Part shown: positions 48,111 through 57,977 of the stretch, piece by piece | How positions within the stretch are numbered: position 1 is the stretch's first letter | Layout: every line of letters starts with the position of its first letter | Source of the DNA: Apus apus | Taxonomy: Eukaryota > Chordata > Aves > Apodiformes > Apodidae | DNA: 64,000 bases | NCBI RefSeq assembly: GCF_020740795.1 | Contig: NC_067285.1 | Coordinates: 38,414,511-38,478,510, forward strand | Reading direction: 5' to 3' | The notes under the pieces: model-generated | The model's input: the letters and a program-made list of their open reading frames with translations, nothing else | Told to the model about the DNA's origin: nothing | Database searches by the model: none | Translations under genes and position numbers: made by a program

Positions 48111-51100
48111 GCCCAACCATCCTACGAGGAGGAGCAAGGGCGCGCACATGGCGCTGCCCGCAGCCGGGGAGCCCTGCCCGCCTAGACCCTTAACCCTCGA
48201 CCTGCGTGGGCAGGGACACCTCCCACCAGCCCAGGCTGCTCCCAGCCCCATCCAACCTGCCCTTGAAGATGCCCAAGACCGCAGACCCTAGACCCTTTAC
48301 CCTAGACCCTTAGCCCTAGACCGCGGACCCCAGACCCTAGACCCTTAACACTAGACACTTAACGCTAGACTGCTGACCCTTGACCCTAGACCCTTAGCCC
48401 TAGACCGTGGACCATAGACCGTGGACCCTAGATGCTTAACCCTAGACCCTTATCCTCAGACAGCAGACCCTAAACCATTAAACCTGGACCCTTAATCCTA
48501 AATCTCAGACCCTAGACCCTTAAACTTAGATCCCTAAAACTGACCACAGACCCTAGACCTGGAACCCTAGACCCTTAAGCCTAGACCTTTAACCCTAGAC
48601 CGCGGACCCTAGACCCTTGAAGATGCCCAAGGAAGGGGCAGCCACCTTGAAGACCATCTAGATGATCCACTAGATGTTCCCATCCAACCGAAACTGTCCG
48701 TGATCTAAAGAACTTCCAGTCTCAGCCACGGGCAGGGACACCTCCCACCAGCCCAGGCTGCTCCAAGCCCCATCCAACCTGCCCTTCAACACTGCCAGGG
48801 ATGGGGCAGCCACAGCTTCCCTGGGCAGCCTGGGCCAGGGTCTTGCCCCCACGCCAGGCACCTACCAAAGAAGCTGCGCATAGCTGAGTGTCTCTTCTGG
48901 AAGCTTCTCCCCTCCACTTTTTAATTTGTGCTTGTTTTTGGTTTTTTTTTTGTGCGTGTCTTTTTGGTGACAGGTTACAGATGTGCCGTCCCAGGAAGGT
49001 CACCTCTCAGACCAGGAACCAGAATCATCTAAGGCAGAAAATGAGAGTGTCTTTCTCATCAGGGCGCAAGGATTCCCCTTCTCGTGCACGGAAGAAGATG
49101 TGCTTACCTTTTTTGATAGTATGGAAGTTAATTTTCTCTTCGTAGCTCTTCAGTGTGGTGTGGTTTTGAACCCAGTAGTTACTGATTAGTTAACAGAAAT
49201 AAAATGTAAACACTGTTAGCCAAGGAAGGATGAGCTTTTAATTAAGTAATGGAGAATCATTCACAATTTACACATAAAAATCAAAATAACCAAACTGCTG
49301 GACAATGACTAGAAACTCATCCTGATGGCATTTGATATTTAATTGTGCAAGTCTTTCCCTTCTAAGCCAGGTGTCTACACAGAAAAGGCAATCCAGATCC
49401 AGTTCAAAGTGGTTCCTTTGGTTTCCTCCAAGACAGTCATGGTTGGCTTTTTCCCCCAACTCCCCTCTTTTAAACTTTTTACTTACTATTTTAAACTTCA
49501 GTGTTGCTTTCTGTACTTAATTAATAAGCTTGTGCCTACTTTTACAGGGCTGATTTCTCCATACTGTAATATTAAGATGCAGCCTTCCAGAGTAGACTAG
49601 TTGGTCAGATCCGAATTTTTACATGGTTTAATAACCCAAACAAAATTAAATCAGTTTGAAGTCCTAGGGGAAAGGAACATAGAGCAGGCAGAGTGTAGCT
49701 AAAGGTCTGAAAGACTGTAGCATTAGTTCTTGATGTCAAATAACCAAGAAACAATTAAGTTTACCAATAGCCTGGTTACATAGCTGGGGAAGCTGTTGGA
49801 TATCAAATCAGTCTCTTACCTGTGATAAACATTGTGAGTTAAGGTTAGAAACAGGAGTTTCCTGTCCTTTGTTTCAAGATAGCATTTTGCACTACTGAGG
49901 GGGGTAGCTCTATGCAGAAAGTTCCCTTTTCCCCTGCAACTGCAAGACCCCAATGTTTGATGCAGTGCCATGTTTCTGTATCCCACGTTCCTTGCTTTCT
50001 AGGCTGCAGGATTCGGAACGGGGAGAACGGCGTGCACTTCCTGCTCAACAGGGATGGCAGGCGCAGGGGGGACGCCTTGATCGAGCTGGAGTCCAAAGCT
50101 GATGTCCAGAGAGCCTTGGAGAAGAACCTGAGGTACATGGGCCCACGCTACGTGAAAGGTGGGTTTGCAAAGACACACATTACATGGGAAGGATGAAGCT
50201 TGGCTGCTGAGGAGAAGTGCAGGGGGTGGAACAGCAGCACATCAGCCAAAGCTTCCCAGGCTGGGCAGGAAGAGCAGAGTGCTTTATGCAGTGAGGGGGC
50301 ACCACTGCAGGATAGAGTGTGGGTTGGGGGTAGAAATGAAGTTTTGTAGGGTGGAGAAGTTGCCTTTAGGGAAGCCTGTGGAGTGTCACCTTCTGAGTAC
50401 CTGGAGGGAAGACATGTTTTGTGCCTGTCTTCCTTGCAGTTTTTGAAGTACATGACAGTGATGTAGAGGGCTTGCTGCAAAGCCTGCGGGATGAGTCACA
50501 AGCCATTAATGATGGAGTGGTGCTACTCAGAGGCCTTCCCTTCAGCTCCACTGAGGAGGATATTGCAGATTTCTTCTCAGGTAAGCCAGCCTCATTTTGT
50601 GCTCTTCGCTTACCAGGCATCTGCTTCTGCCGGTTGAAGCTTAGCTAGGCTGTTGTTGCTCCTAAGTGGGCAAAGCAAAAGCACACACAGCCTCTGAACA
50701 CCTTCAACAGGATAAGGAGCTGCTGTTCCTCTGCAGCTGGAAGTAACTACAGCTTTCTGAGCAAGCTTTTGGCTGCAGGGCTTTCTTACACCTGTGACTT
50801 TCTGCAGGTCTAACCTAGGATGGGGACTTGTAGCACCCTGTTCTGGGCATGGGGGAAGGAAGAGAAGAGGAACCTCAATCCTATTATCTACAGTTGGATT
50901 GCTACCAGTGCATAATTTGGCAAAGTTGAGGAGGGAAAATGCCTGTATGATAGTTCAAGTACAAGTGAATGCAGCATGGATATGCATGGATGTATAACCG
51001 TAACAGATGATGGGTGCCACTTAAAATGCTAATAGCAATACATTATTTGTTCTTTCTGGCTTATTAGTGGTTGTGAAAAGTTAACTGCAGCAGTTCTCAA

Positions 51101-54100
51101 CTGAGAAAGTATTGCACAGGGTGTGTGTGCACACTCATGTCCCACACTCAGTGCTGGAGTACTCCAGGTGGTTGCTGCATTTGTTGGGAAATAAACCCTT
51201 AAGGCTTATAATAACCACCAGCATGCTAGAAGCAAACAGCACTGATAGCAACATTTTCAGCCCACAACCAGTACCTGAACATGTTTGAGGGCATCTAGCA
51301 GTTACAATGAGATGACACGGGCAGCATTTTGGAGCAAGTATTTCCATTTCTTTAGGAGCTTGGGGAAAGCCTTGGAGAAGGCAGCAGATGCCACGAGGTA
51401 CACAAAAAAGGCATTCCTGAAAAAACAAGTGTAGGAGCTCAACCTAGTGAGCATTCTGTATCATGTGAGATACAGCTGCTCAATGGGTCATGGGCTCCCC
51501 ACAAATCACAGAATGCCAGGTTGGAAGGGACCTCAAGGATCATCTGGTCCAACCTTTCCAGCTACTAATATAATTTATATCAGATGGCTCGGCACCCTAA
51601 GATAAAATACAACACAAAAATGAAAACTCACTGAATTTCACTTTGTTTTTGAAGAGATGGGGGGAAAATTGCCATAATAAAGGAATATTTCAAGAAGGTT
51701 GCCATAATAATAAGGGAAAGTTTCAAGAACGTGTGTTCTGGTCTTCCTCGTTGCCTAGAACTTGGATTCACTTGTTGTTTTCAGTCAGTTGAAGACTCAA
51801 GTTGATTCATTATTTGCAATTAAGCCTTGTTTCAAACTAACTTGAACAAATCCAGCTAATTGGAGTTAAAAGCTTTTTTAAAGGTAAAAAGGTATGTAGG
51901 CCAGTATGAGCAGATGTTTCAGAACTATTGAACTGCCTGATTAGCTTGTGAAAAACCAGAAAATTAAGGGAAGAAATGTCTCTCTGAGCTATATGGCACA
52001 AGCTCCTGACCATGTAAATGCCTTTTTCTCCTCACCCTTCCATAGGTTTGAAAATAACTGACATTGTTTTCGTTTACCGGGGAGAAAGGAAAACAGGAGA
52101 AGCTTTCGTGCAGTTTGCAGCTCCTGAAATGGCAGCTAAAGCCCTGTTACGACACAGGGAATATATGGGAAGTAGGTAGGTGCTTCAAGGGGGTCCATGA
52201 GGGTAGAAGAGCATGGTCTGAAGCTTTCTGTGCCTCTTAGAGCTTGTGTCTTACCAGGGGACAACAGCTGGTCTTAGTCTGTCCCATACTCACTTATTAT
52301 TAAGGAAGCTTCTGCCTTTATTACCTTTAAAGCCTAGAACTTGGATTTTAGATTAAAATATCAATAGAAATCACAGGTAAATCTTTTTCATACTGGTGAC
52401 AGACTTAGTTGGTGGCTTAAAATATTTTTTTTTAATCAAACCTTTTTTTTTTGGTCCTCTGGCAGGGGGCTTGAGCTTTGATCTTTGGAGGTCCCTTCCA
52501 ACCCCTGGTATTCTGTGATACCATCTGAAATACTCAGTGTAACCCAAGTGTTACCTCCTCTGGTGATGTTTTCTTTAGAACCTTAAAAAAACCTGGAAAA
52601 GATGAAGCCTTTTCAGGCTTCTGTGCGCTGCAGAGGCACCTGCAGTGCTCCTAGCTTGGGGGAATTTGGGTCTCTCTGATCAAGTCTCAGTTCTTTTTAA
52701 GCATTCCTGAAGGCAGTCTCATCCCAACAGAAATGGAGTGATAGGATTCAGAGCAGGGAATGCTGGATAGACAATACCTGCCCAGTCACAAATACACGAG
52801 GATCCTTCCCTTCGTAAAAGACATTTGCCCCACACCAAATTTCCACCAGATTTCCTGGTGCTTCCCCCATTTGTGGCAGCCCTTCAGCCCAGTCCCAGGC
52901 ACAGCACTTCCAGTTGGAGAGAACACTGTACAAAGAACAGCTTAGCACTCACTTCTGGCTCAAATTAATTCCCTACCTTGTCTGCTGGCTGAGCCCACAC
53001 CACCATTTGTCTCTTTGGTGACCACAGCCACTTGGGCTGTTCTCCTTCCTCAGGAATCCATGGTTTCTTCCAGAGCACTGAGCCCTGTGCCCCACATTTC
53101 TCCCACCAGAGCCTCTCTTCCTTCAGCAGAAGACTGTATCACTTTTTCCCAGAATCCTGAATTGTCCTCAGGGGGCAAAAAATCCCCAAACCTTAAGATT
53201 TCTTTTAACCTGCTGAGGTTTCTGACTTTTAACAACCCACTAAGCTGCTTTCTGAAAGCCAGGAAGCTAGTCCTCTCCACACCTTTCTACTTCTCCTACA
53301 GAGCATCTTTGTTACTTTTATTTCCTGTTCCTAGTCTGCATTTCCTGTGTTTGTCCCCCCACCCATACTAAAGGAAAACAGCTTCTCTCTAGGTGCTAAA
53401 TAACTGAATTAACTGATACACTCCCCTACCCTACAACAGAGATTGTCTTTTGTTCTCAATCTGCCGTGAATTTTTCCTTCATCACAATCAAACAAGAGCT
53501 GATCTGACTCACCTGCCACAGCCCATTAACCCTCTGATTCTGCCTGATTAGCCAAGAAACTGAGTGGTTTCCAAAACTATCAACTTGTTCTTCATTCTTC
53601 CATTTTATCCAGAAATGGCCTTCAGCTGTGCACAGCACATGGGGCTGAGCTGTCAGCCCCCTCAGCCTGGACATGGTGTTTCCCAGGTTGTAGGAAGGGA
53701 TGAAAGGTTATTCCTTCAAGAATCACCTGGTGTAACACTGCCCATTGAATTTCATAGAATCATAAAATGGTTTGGGTTGGAAGGGACCTTCAAGATCATC
53801 TAGTTCCAACCCCCCTGCATGGGCAGGGATGCCTCCTGCTAGATCAGGTTGCTCAAGGCCCCATCCAGCCTGGTCTTGAATACCTCCAGGGATGGGGCAG
53901 CCACAGCCTCCCTGGGCAACTAGTTCCCAGCATCTCACCACCCTTACAGGAAAGAACTTTTTCCTAATGTCCAACCTGAATCTCCCCTCTTTTAAGTTTC
54001 AGACCATTGCCCCTTGTCCTCTCACTACACATTCATGTAAAAAAATATGGGTGAGGCCCTGATGGTGCTGCTGTCAGTTCTCTGAAAGGTTAACACAGGC

Positions 54101-56105
54101 AGCTCCAAGTTGAGGGGTTCTGGGGTGTGTAGGTAGAAATACAAAATATGATAATATTGTGCTTTGGCTAAACCTGCAAATAAGGGTTCGCTTGGGTTTT
54201 TTTGTCTTTCTGCAAGGTCTAGAGTCCCTTCATGTTGCATTATTTACTGTACCCACAGCTTTCACACACACGCCCCCTTGCATTTTATCCCATGAATTTC
54301 AGACCAATATGTAAAAAAAAATCTGATTTCATGTGACCCTGTGCAACTTCTGTGCCTGCTTGTTTCACTGATGTGTTGTGGAGCGGTTTTTGATTTGGAG
54401 TTGGTAGGGGCAATGAGGGGAAAACAGCCTCATGTTCAGGGCTGCTCGTAAGGGTAGGAAACATTATTCAGAGCAAGTACATCTGTGTTTCTGTGACAAA
54501 ACAGAATTTTGGCTTGTAAGCCATTAGCTTGAGGTGAGGTTAGAAGCAGTAGTGCTTCTGCAGAAACTGAGGGTAAGGCTGAAGCCTTTGTCCAGGCCAA
54601 ACTGGTAAGCAGCCTGTCTCACCATATGGGGGTCCATGCAGGAGAGTGGCTGTCACTGCAGCCACTTCCCTAATGTGTCTCTGCCACTTCCAGGAATTAA
54701 TCCTCCCAACTGGGCTCTCCCCCAGTTCAGGAGCAGTGCTGGGGCAGGAGAAACCCCTGGAAGGCACTGCCTGAAAACCTTGAGTTTCTGCCAGGTGTGC
54801 CATATCACCTTTTCCTTTCCAGATACATAGAGGTGTATGTAAGTAGAAAGCATCAAATGCAAAGGCACATGCCTTACGACAGGCAGATGGTGGGATACCC
54901 CAGAGTGAGAAGAGAACACGAACCTGCTCCTGAAGAAAGGGGATTGGGCACCATGCCAGGCTCTGATTCTGAACAGGAAAACCGTGAGTCCCTCCCCATC
55001 TTTGTGTCATCTTGATTGGTTGCTGGGAGCTTGACCCTGCATGTCTACAGCTTTCCCATGAAGGAGGTGATAATTGCAACCGTTAATGGTGGTGGTTTTT
55101 TTCTCCTTTCCATAGAATCATCCAGGGAAAGAACAGAAAGCTCTGGGCCTGTTTTAGAGTCTGGGAACATCTCATCATCACTGCACTTTGTCCACATGAG
55201 GGGTTTCCCCACCCAGGCTAGTGCCCTAGACATAATAAATGTGAGTAACAGTAAAACCAGAATGAAGTAAGAATGGATTAAAGCTTGCAGGGCTGTGTTA
55301 ATAGCTATCACTTAGATTTGAGCAGCCATCTGTAACCTTAGCTAATTTTTAGAGTAGTTGGTGGTACACAAATTAATTTAACAGTCTTTTCAGTATCAAT
55401 TTTACTTCATTTTAATAGTATACAGCATCAGAGAGTGAATGTGCCTGCACTTCCTGACTTTGGTGTGTACAGAACTATGTGAGGATTGTTGTTCATGTCA
55501 AGAATTACTCTGCCAGGAGCTTACTGAGGGTGGGAGGCTGCCCTCCATGGGCTAGGTGACTTGGAGGGGCCTTTTGCTACTCAAGAGCTCAAATTTCCCC
55601 AGAGCTGGGCAGGCTTTCTGACTAAAAATACCACTTCTCAGTGCTAGGGTGTCTTGTTGTTGTGTTGTTTCTGTCTTCCCCCCAACTCTTCTTCCTTTTC
55701 AGTTTTTTGCTCCACTGAAGCCCATGAGGGTCATGGTGGAATACAACTCCCATGGAGAAGCCACAGGAGGAGCAGATGTGCACTTCAGTAGCCAAGAGGA
55801 CGCGGTCGCTGCCATGGCTAAAGAGGGGTCCCAGCTACGTAAGTCAAGAGGAGGGGGATTGTACAGCCCCAAAACTCAGACCCTTGGGTAGCTGGGCACA
55901 GCTTGTCAAGCTGCAGTTAACACTCTCTGCAAAAGGACTGTCTTAGATGTTGAGTTCCAGATTACCCTGTAATGTCACACTGGCTTTGTGCAAAAAAAGC
56001 AAGTAACACATACAAGTCACTGACCACAGGCTGTCTCTCTCCAATTGCTCCGCAGAGTGCAGTGCCATAGAATTATTCCTGAATAAACATCCAAAGGCAA
56101 AATAA
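47865..56105 (+). CDS. GRSF1: GRSF1, G-rich RNA sequence binding factor 1 (complete spliced CDS, 9 coding exons)
   Basis: Joining 47865-48029, 48974-49118, 50003-50158, 50440-50580, 52046-52175, 54823-54983, 55116-55240, 55703-55838 and 56056-56105 gives 1209 nt, 402 aa plus stop. Residues 1-55 hold many Arg and no Asp or Glu and end in RSYSQ, as expected of a mitochondrial presequence. Three quasi-RRMs follow: RRM1 from ~81 (VFLIRAQGFPFS), RRM2 from ~182 (VVLLRGLPFS), RRM3 from ~321 (SLHFVHMRGFP). A charged linker lies between RRM2 and RRM3. The human long form, as I recall, is about 480 aa; the difference is in the presequence and the linker. The family binds G-rich RNA in mitochondrial RNA granules and assists processing and decay of mitochondrial transcripts. 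The ATG is in a good Kozak context (CGCCCATGG). Confidence 0.95.
48182..48202 (+). repeat. Short outlying block of heptamer repeat
   Basis: CTAG, ACCCTTA, ACCCTCG units lie just before a CR1 fragment and match the main heptamer array at 48278. The CR1 piece at 48203-48277 is therefore sandwiched between two stretches of the same repeat. Confidence 0.7.
48203..48277 (-). mobile_element. CR1 fragment (copy M) left of the heptamer array
   Basis: 75 bases of minus-oriented CR1 3' region (GGGCAGGGACACCTCCCACC, then CCCCATCCAACCTGCCCTTG). It ends in the 18 bases CCCTTGAAGATGCCCAAG, which recur on the far side of the array at 48614-48631. Confidence 0.8.
48278..48619 (+). repeat. Heptamer minisatellite, 49 units, with 28-bp higher-order pattern (GRSF1 intron 1)
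   Basis: The 342 bases split without gaps into 49 units: 48 heptamers and one 6-mer. The commonest are ACCCTAG and ACCCTTA, with ACCGCGG/ACCGTGG/ACCGCAG recurring. A four-unit pattern, ACCGCGG-ACCCTAG-ACCCTTA-RCCCTAG, is visible at several places. The units resemble the vertebrate telomere C-strand CCCTAA but have period 7 rather than 6. The array is in GRSF1 intron 1 and is purely non-coding. Confidence 0.95.
48620..48660 (-). mobile_element. CR1 continuation right of the heptamer array
   Basis: After the repeated GAAGATGCCCAAG, the sequence continues GAAGGGGCAGCCACC, the expected continuation of CR1 copy M. The array thus interrupts a single CR1 fragment. Confidence 0.65.
48719..48868 (-). 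mobile_element. CR1 fragment (copy N) in GRSF1 intron 1
   Basis: Minus-oriented CR1 covering the same segment as copy M (GGGCAGGGACACCTCCCACC to CAGCTTCCCTGGGCAGCC), so that portion of CR1 is present twice within 700 bases. It lies 105 bases before exon 2. Confidence 0.85.
48974..49118 (+). CDS. GRSF1: GRSF1 coding exon 2 (start of RRM1)
   Basis: 145 nt in phase with exon 1. A short acidic spacer precedes VFLIRAQGFPFSCTEEDVLT, the first strand and helix of RRM1. Acceptor TTGGTGACAG, donor GTATGG; the split Ser codon joins exon 3 to give FFDSCRIRNGEN. A second AG seven bases later would break the frame. Confidence 0.93.
49119..50002 (+). other. GRSF1: GRSF1 intron 2
   Basis: AT-rich intron with no repeat family or RNA gene recognised. 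Confidence 0.75.
50003..50158 (+). CDS. GRSF1: GRSF1 coding exon 3 (rest of RRM1)
   Basis: 156 nt encoding CRIRNGENGVHFLLNRDG, RRRGDALIELES and MGPRYVK, the body of RRM1. Acceptor TTTCTAG, donor GTGGGT. Confidence 0.95.
50440..50580 (+). CDS. GRSF1: GRSF1 coding exon 4 (RRM1-RRM2 linker and start of RRM2)
   Basis: 141 nt encoding VFEVHDSDVEGLLQSL, then NDGVVLLRGLPFSSTEEDIA. Acceptor CCTTGCAG, donor GTAAGC. Confidence 0.95.
50581..52045 (+). other. GRSF1: GRSF1 intron 4
   Basis: Contains the CR1 remnant at 51505-51562 and a short near-duplication of CCATAATAA units around 51672-51712. Otherwise nothing was recognised. Confidence 0.7.
51505..51562 (-). mobile_element. Short CR1 tail remnant (copy O)
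   Basis: ATCACAGAATGCCAGGTTGG followed by AAGGGACCTCAAGGATCATC and TGGTCCAACC, the reverse complement of a CR1-type tail. About 58 bases only. Confidence 0.75.
52046..52175 (+). CDS. GRSF1: GRSF1 coding exon 5 (RRM2)
   Basis: 130 nt encoding GLKITDIVFVYRGERKTGEA, FVQFAAPEMAAKALL and YMGSR. Acceptor TTCCATAG, donor GTAGGT. The FVYRG loop seems two residues shorter than the mammalian FVMDYRG as I remember it. Confidence 0.95.
52455..52522 (+). mobile_element. CR1 tail fragment (copy P)
   Basis: CTCTGGCAGGGGGCTTGAGC, then GGTCCCTTCCAACCCCTGG and ATTCTGTGATACC in plus orientation. Only the 3' UTR end of CR1 is present. Confidence 0.8.
53752..54032 (-). mobile_element. CR1 LINE 3' fragment (copy Q)
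   Basis: Minus orientation with its tail at 53752 (TCATAGAATCATAAAATGG), through GGTTGGAAGGGACCTTCAAG and the ORF2 C-terminal region, lost after about 54032. Confidence 0.9.
54823..54983 (+). CDS. GRSF1: GRSF1 coding exon 6 (end of RRM2 and linker)
   Basis: 161 nt encoding YIEVYVSRKHQMQRHMPYDR and a charged linker ending SDSEQEN. Acceptor CCTTTCCAG, donor GTGAGT. The linker is poorly conserved against mammals, but the RYIEV motif and both phases fit. Confidence 0.92.
55116..55240 (+). CDS. GRSF1: GRSF1 coding exon 7 (start of RRM3)
   Basis: 125 nt encoding a Ser/Glu-rich linker, then SSSLHFVHMRGFPTQASALD and IIN. Acceptor TTCCATAG, donor GTGAGT. Confidence 0.94.
55241..55702 (+). other. GRSF1: GRSF1 intron 7
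   Basis: 462-base intron, no repeat or RNA gene recognised. Confidence 0.75.
55703..55838 (+). CDS. GRSF1: GRSF1 coding exon 8 (RRM3)
   Basis: 136 nt encoding FFAPLKPMRVMVEYNSHGEA, TGGADVHFSSQEDAVAAMAK and EGSQL. Acceptor TTTTCAG, donor GTAAGT. Confidence 0.95.
56056..56105 (+). CDS. GRSF1: GRSF1 last coding exon
   Basis: 50 coding nt encoding CSAIELFLNKHPKAK and TAA (56103-56105). Acceptor GCTCCGCAG. IELFLN matches the mammalian C-terminus, but the two preceding residues are Ser-Ala where mammals have Arg-Tyr. The exon runs 35 nt past the stop to a strong donor (G|GTAAGT at 56140/56141). Confidence 0.92.
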
Positions 56106-56140
56106 GACTGTTGAGTGACAGTGACACGGGCTCAGATTTG

Positions 56141-57977
56141 GTAAGTGCATCCTTCATACTTGATCTTATTCCATTTTTAGCACCGTACAACATAAGGATG
56201 TTCTGAGTCTTGGGCTTTCAGCTTGCTTAAAGGCTAAAATTTAGAGTGGCTGAAGGGGATCACCACAGCCCAGTTGAGGACAAGCAGCAAACCTGGACCC
56301 TCTGGCCTGCAAATACAGGTTCCACAGGATCAAAGTCCTGTGGCAGCAGCTCCATTCTGCCAGAGGTGGCAGGGGTTGCTGGGCTGCCCAGACAGGGCAG
56401 AACTGCAGCAGCCCCTGCACTGTAGCAGCCTGCAGCAGAGCTGCTGCTTTTCTCCTCCCCAGAGGGCTCTGCTGGGGGGGATTGGTGGAAGGTGCTGATG
56501 GGCTTTTATTGCCTGGCCATGGAAGAGGAAACGTGGCTGAATATGATCCAGGGCATGAATTGACAGTGACTGCTCTTCTGGCTGGGAGGGGAATAATGTT
56601 TACCATTGACTACTGCACTTATCTGGGCCACTGGTCTGCTTTTGAGTGGATGAAGTAAGAAAGGGCATGGCTCTGCATGTGCATCTCTGTGTGTATGTGT
56701 CTCCATGTGTGTATGTCTCCATGCACGTCTCTGGGTGCATGTGTATCTCTGTATGTGCATCACAGTGTGCGCATCTCCATGTGTGCGTGTCTCCATGTCC
56801 ATCTCTGTGTGGCCATGTGCCTGTGTGTCTCCATGTGTGTGGTCCGCATGTGTGCACGTGCATCTCCATACGTGTGTGCTTGTCTCCATCTGCATGTGTG
56901 TCTCAGCGTCTGTGTGCATCTCCCCGTGTGTCTCCCTCCACTTGCATCTCCCCACGTGGGAATCTGTCTTCATGCATGTGTCTACGTACCTGTGTCTCTC
57001 TCCGTGTCCATGTGCCTGTCTCTGTGTGCGTCTCCCTCCCTGTGCATCTGTGCTTCTCTCCATGTGTTTCTCCTTCTGTGCGTGCATCTCTGTCTCCATG
57101 TGCTCATGCCTGTGTCTGCATGTGTTTCCGTGTGCACCTCTATGTGTGCATCTCCGTGTACACACCTCCATATGCCGGTGTGCACATCTCCGTGTTTCCA
57201 TGTGGCTCCCCACATACGTCTTTCCATGTCTGTGTGTCTCTCTGCATGTCCAGTGTGGGCATGTCTCCATGTGCATGTGCGCCTTCGTGTGCACGTGCAT
57301 CTCTCTGTATCTCCGTGTGTATGCGCATCTCAGTCTCTCTCTCCCCATGTGCACGTCTCCATTTGTTCCCCGTGTGTGTCTCCATGTGTGCATCTGTGTG
57401 CGTACACGCCTCCGTGTGCGTCTGTCTCCATGTGCGCATGCGTCTGCGTGCATGTACGCATCTCTGTCTCTCCGCCTGTGTCTGTCTCCACGTGTATCCG
57501 TATACATCTGTGTCCATGTGTGTTTCTCCATCTCAGTCTGTCTGCACATGCCTGTGTCTGTCCCTGTGCGCCAGCAGCTCTCCCTGTGTCCATCTACCTG
57601 TGCATGTCTCCGTGTGTGCATGTGCGTCTTTCCATACATGTCCACGTGCCAGTGCCTCTGTGTGTGTGTCTGTGAGTTTCTCCGTGTGTGTCCATGTGCC
57701 TGTGCATGTGTCCGCCTGTGTGTTCGTGAGCCTGTGCATCTCTCTCTGTGTGTGTCTCCGTGTGCCTGTGTCTGCCCGTGGCTCCAGGCAGGTTGGTGTC
57801 TCTCCACGTTCACATCTGTGTCTGCATGTGTATGTGTGCACCCCTAAATGTTGTACCTCTCCCCTGTTTTGTGCATCACCTCCCCTCTGTTGGTGGCATT
57901 TTTCAGGATTGCCAAACCCTATCGTTCAGCTGCAGCAAGGTCAGGATTTCTGATCTTCCTCTTCCTTTCTTTTCTAG
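56141..57977 (+). other. GRSF1: GRSF1 3' UTR intron containing a minisatellite
   Basis: Bounded by a consensus donor (GTAAGT) and a strong acceptor (TTTTCTAG). About two thirds of it is the TG/TCC repeat at 56670-57840. The donor is 35 nt after the stop codon. Confidence 0.65.
56670..57840 (+). repeat. TG/TCC-rich minisatellite, ~1.17 kb
   Basis: Continuous variations on short units such as TGTGTCTCCATG, TGTGCATCTCCATG and TCTCTGTGTGTG, roughly multiples of six bases. Because the units lack stop codons in several frames, open frames of 435, 380 and 332 codons exist on the plus strand and 435 codons on the minus strand. Their translations are simple repeats (Cys-Val-Ser-Pro-like on plus, His-Met-Glu-Thr-His-like on minus), so none is a credible gene. 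Confidence 0.93.

Larger units (their letters stand above)
52176..54822 (+). other. GRSF1: GRSF1 intron 5
   Basis: Carries two CR1 fragments (52455-52522 and 53752-54032). No coding exon was recognised; ORFs of 100-180 codons here have no family motifs. Confidence 0.7.

Noticed and set aside
47361-48251. 296-codon minus-strand ORF overlapping GRSF1 exon 1
   Set aside because: It runs through CR1 copy L and the CpG island and has composition-driven Gly/Ala/Arg/Pro content. It is antisense to a well-supported exon.
48278-48619. CRISPR-like array
   Set aside because: The repeats are contiguous heptamers without spacers, in a vertebrate intron.
48278-48619. Interstitial telomere (TTAGGG) remnant
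   Set aside because: The period is seven throughout and the CCGCGG-type units do not derive simply from CCCTAA. The resemblance is noted but not enough.
54540-55079. 179-codon minus-strand ORF opposite GRSF1 exon 6
   Set aside because: Antisense to a coding exon and intron, with no recognisable domain; likely chance.
56506-57953. Open frames of 435 codons on both strands plus 380 and 332 codons on plus
   Set aside because: They lie within the TG/TCC minisatellite. Translations are simple repeats, several frames are open at once, and there is no family resemblance.
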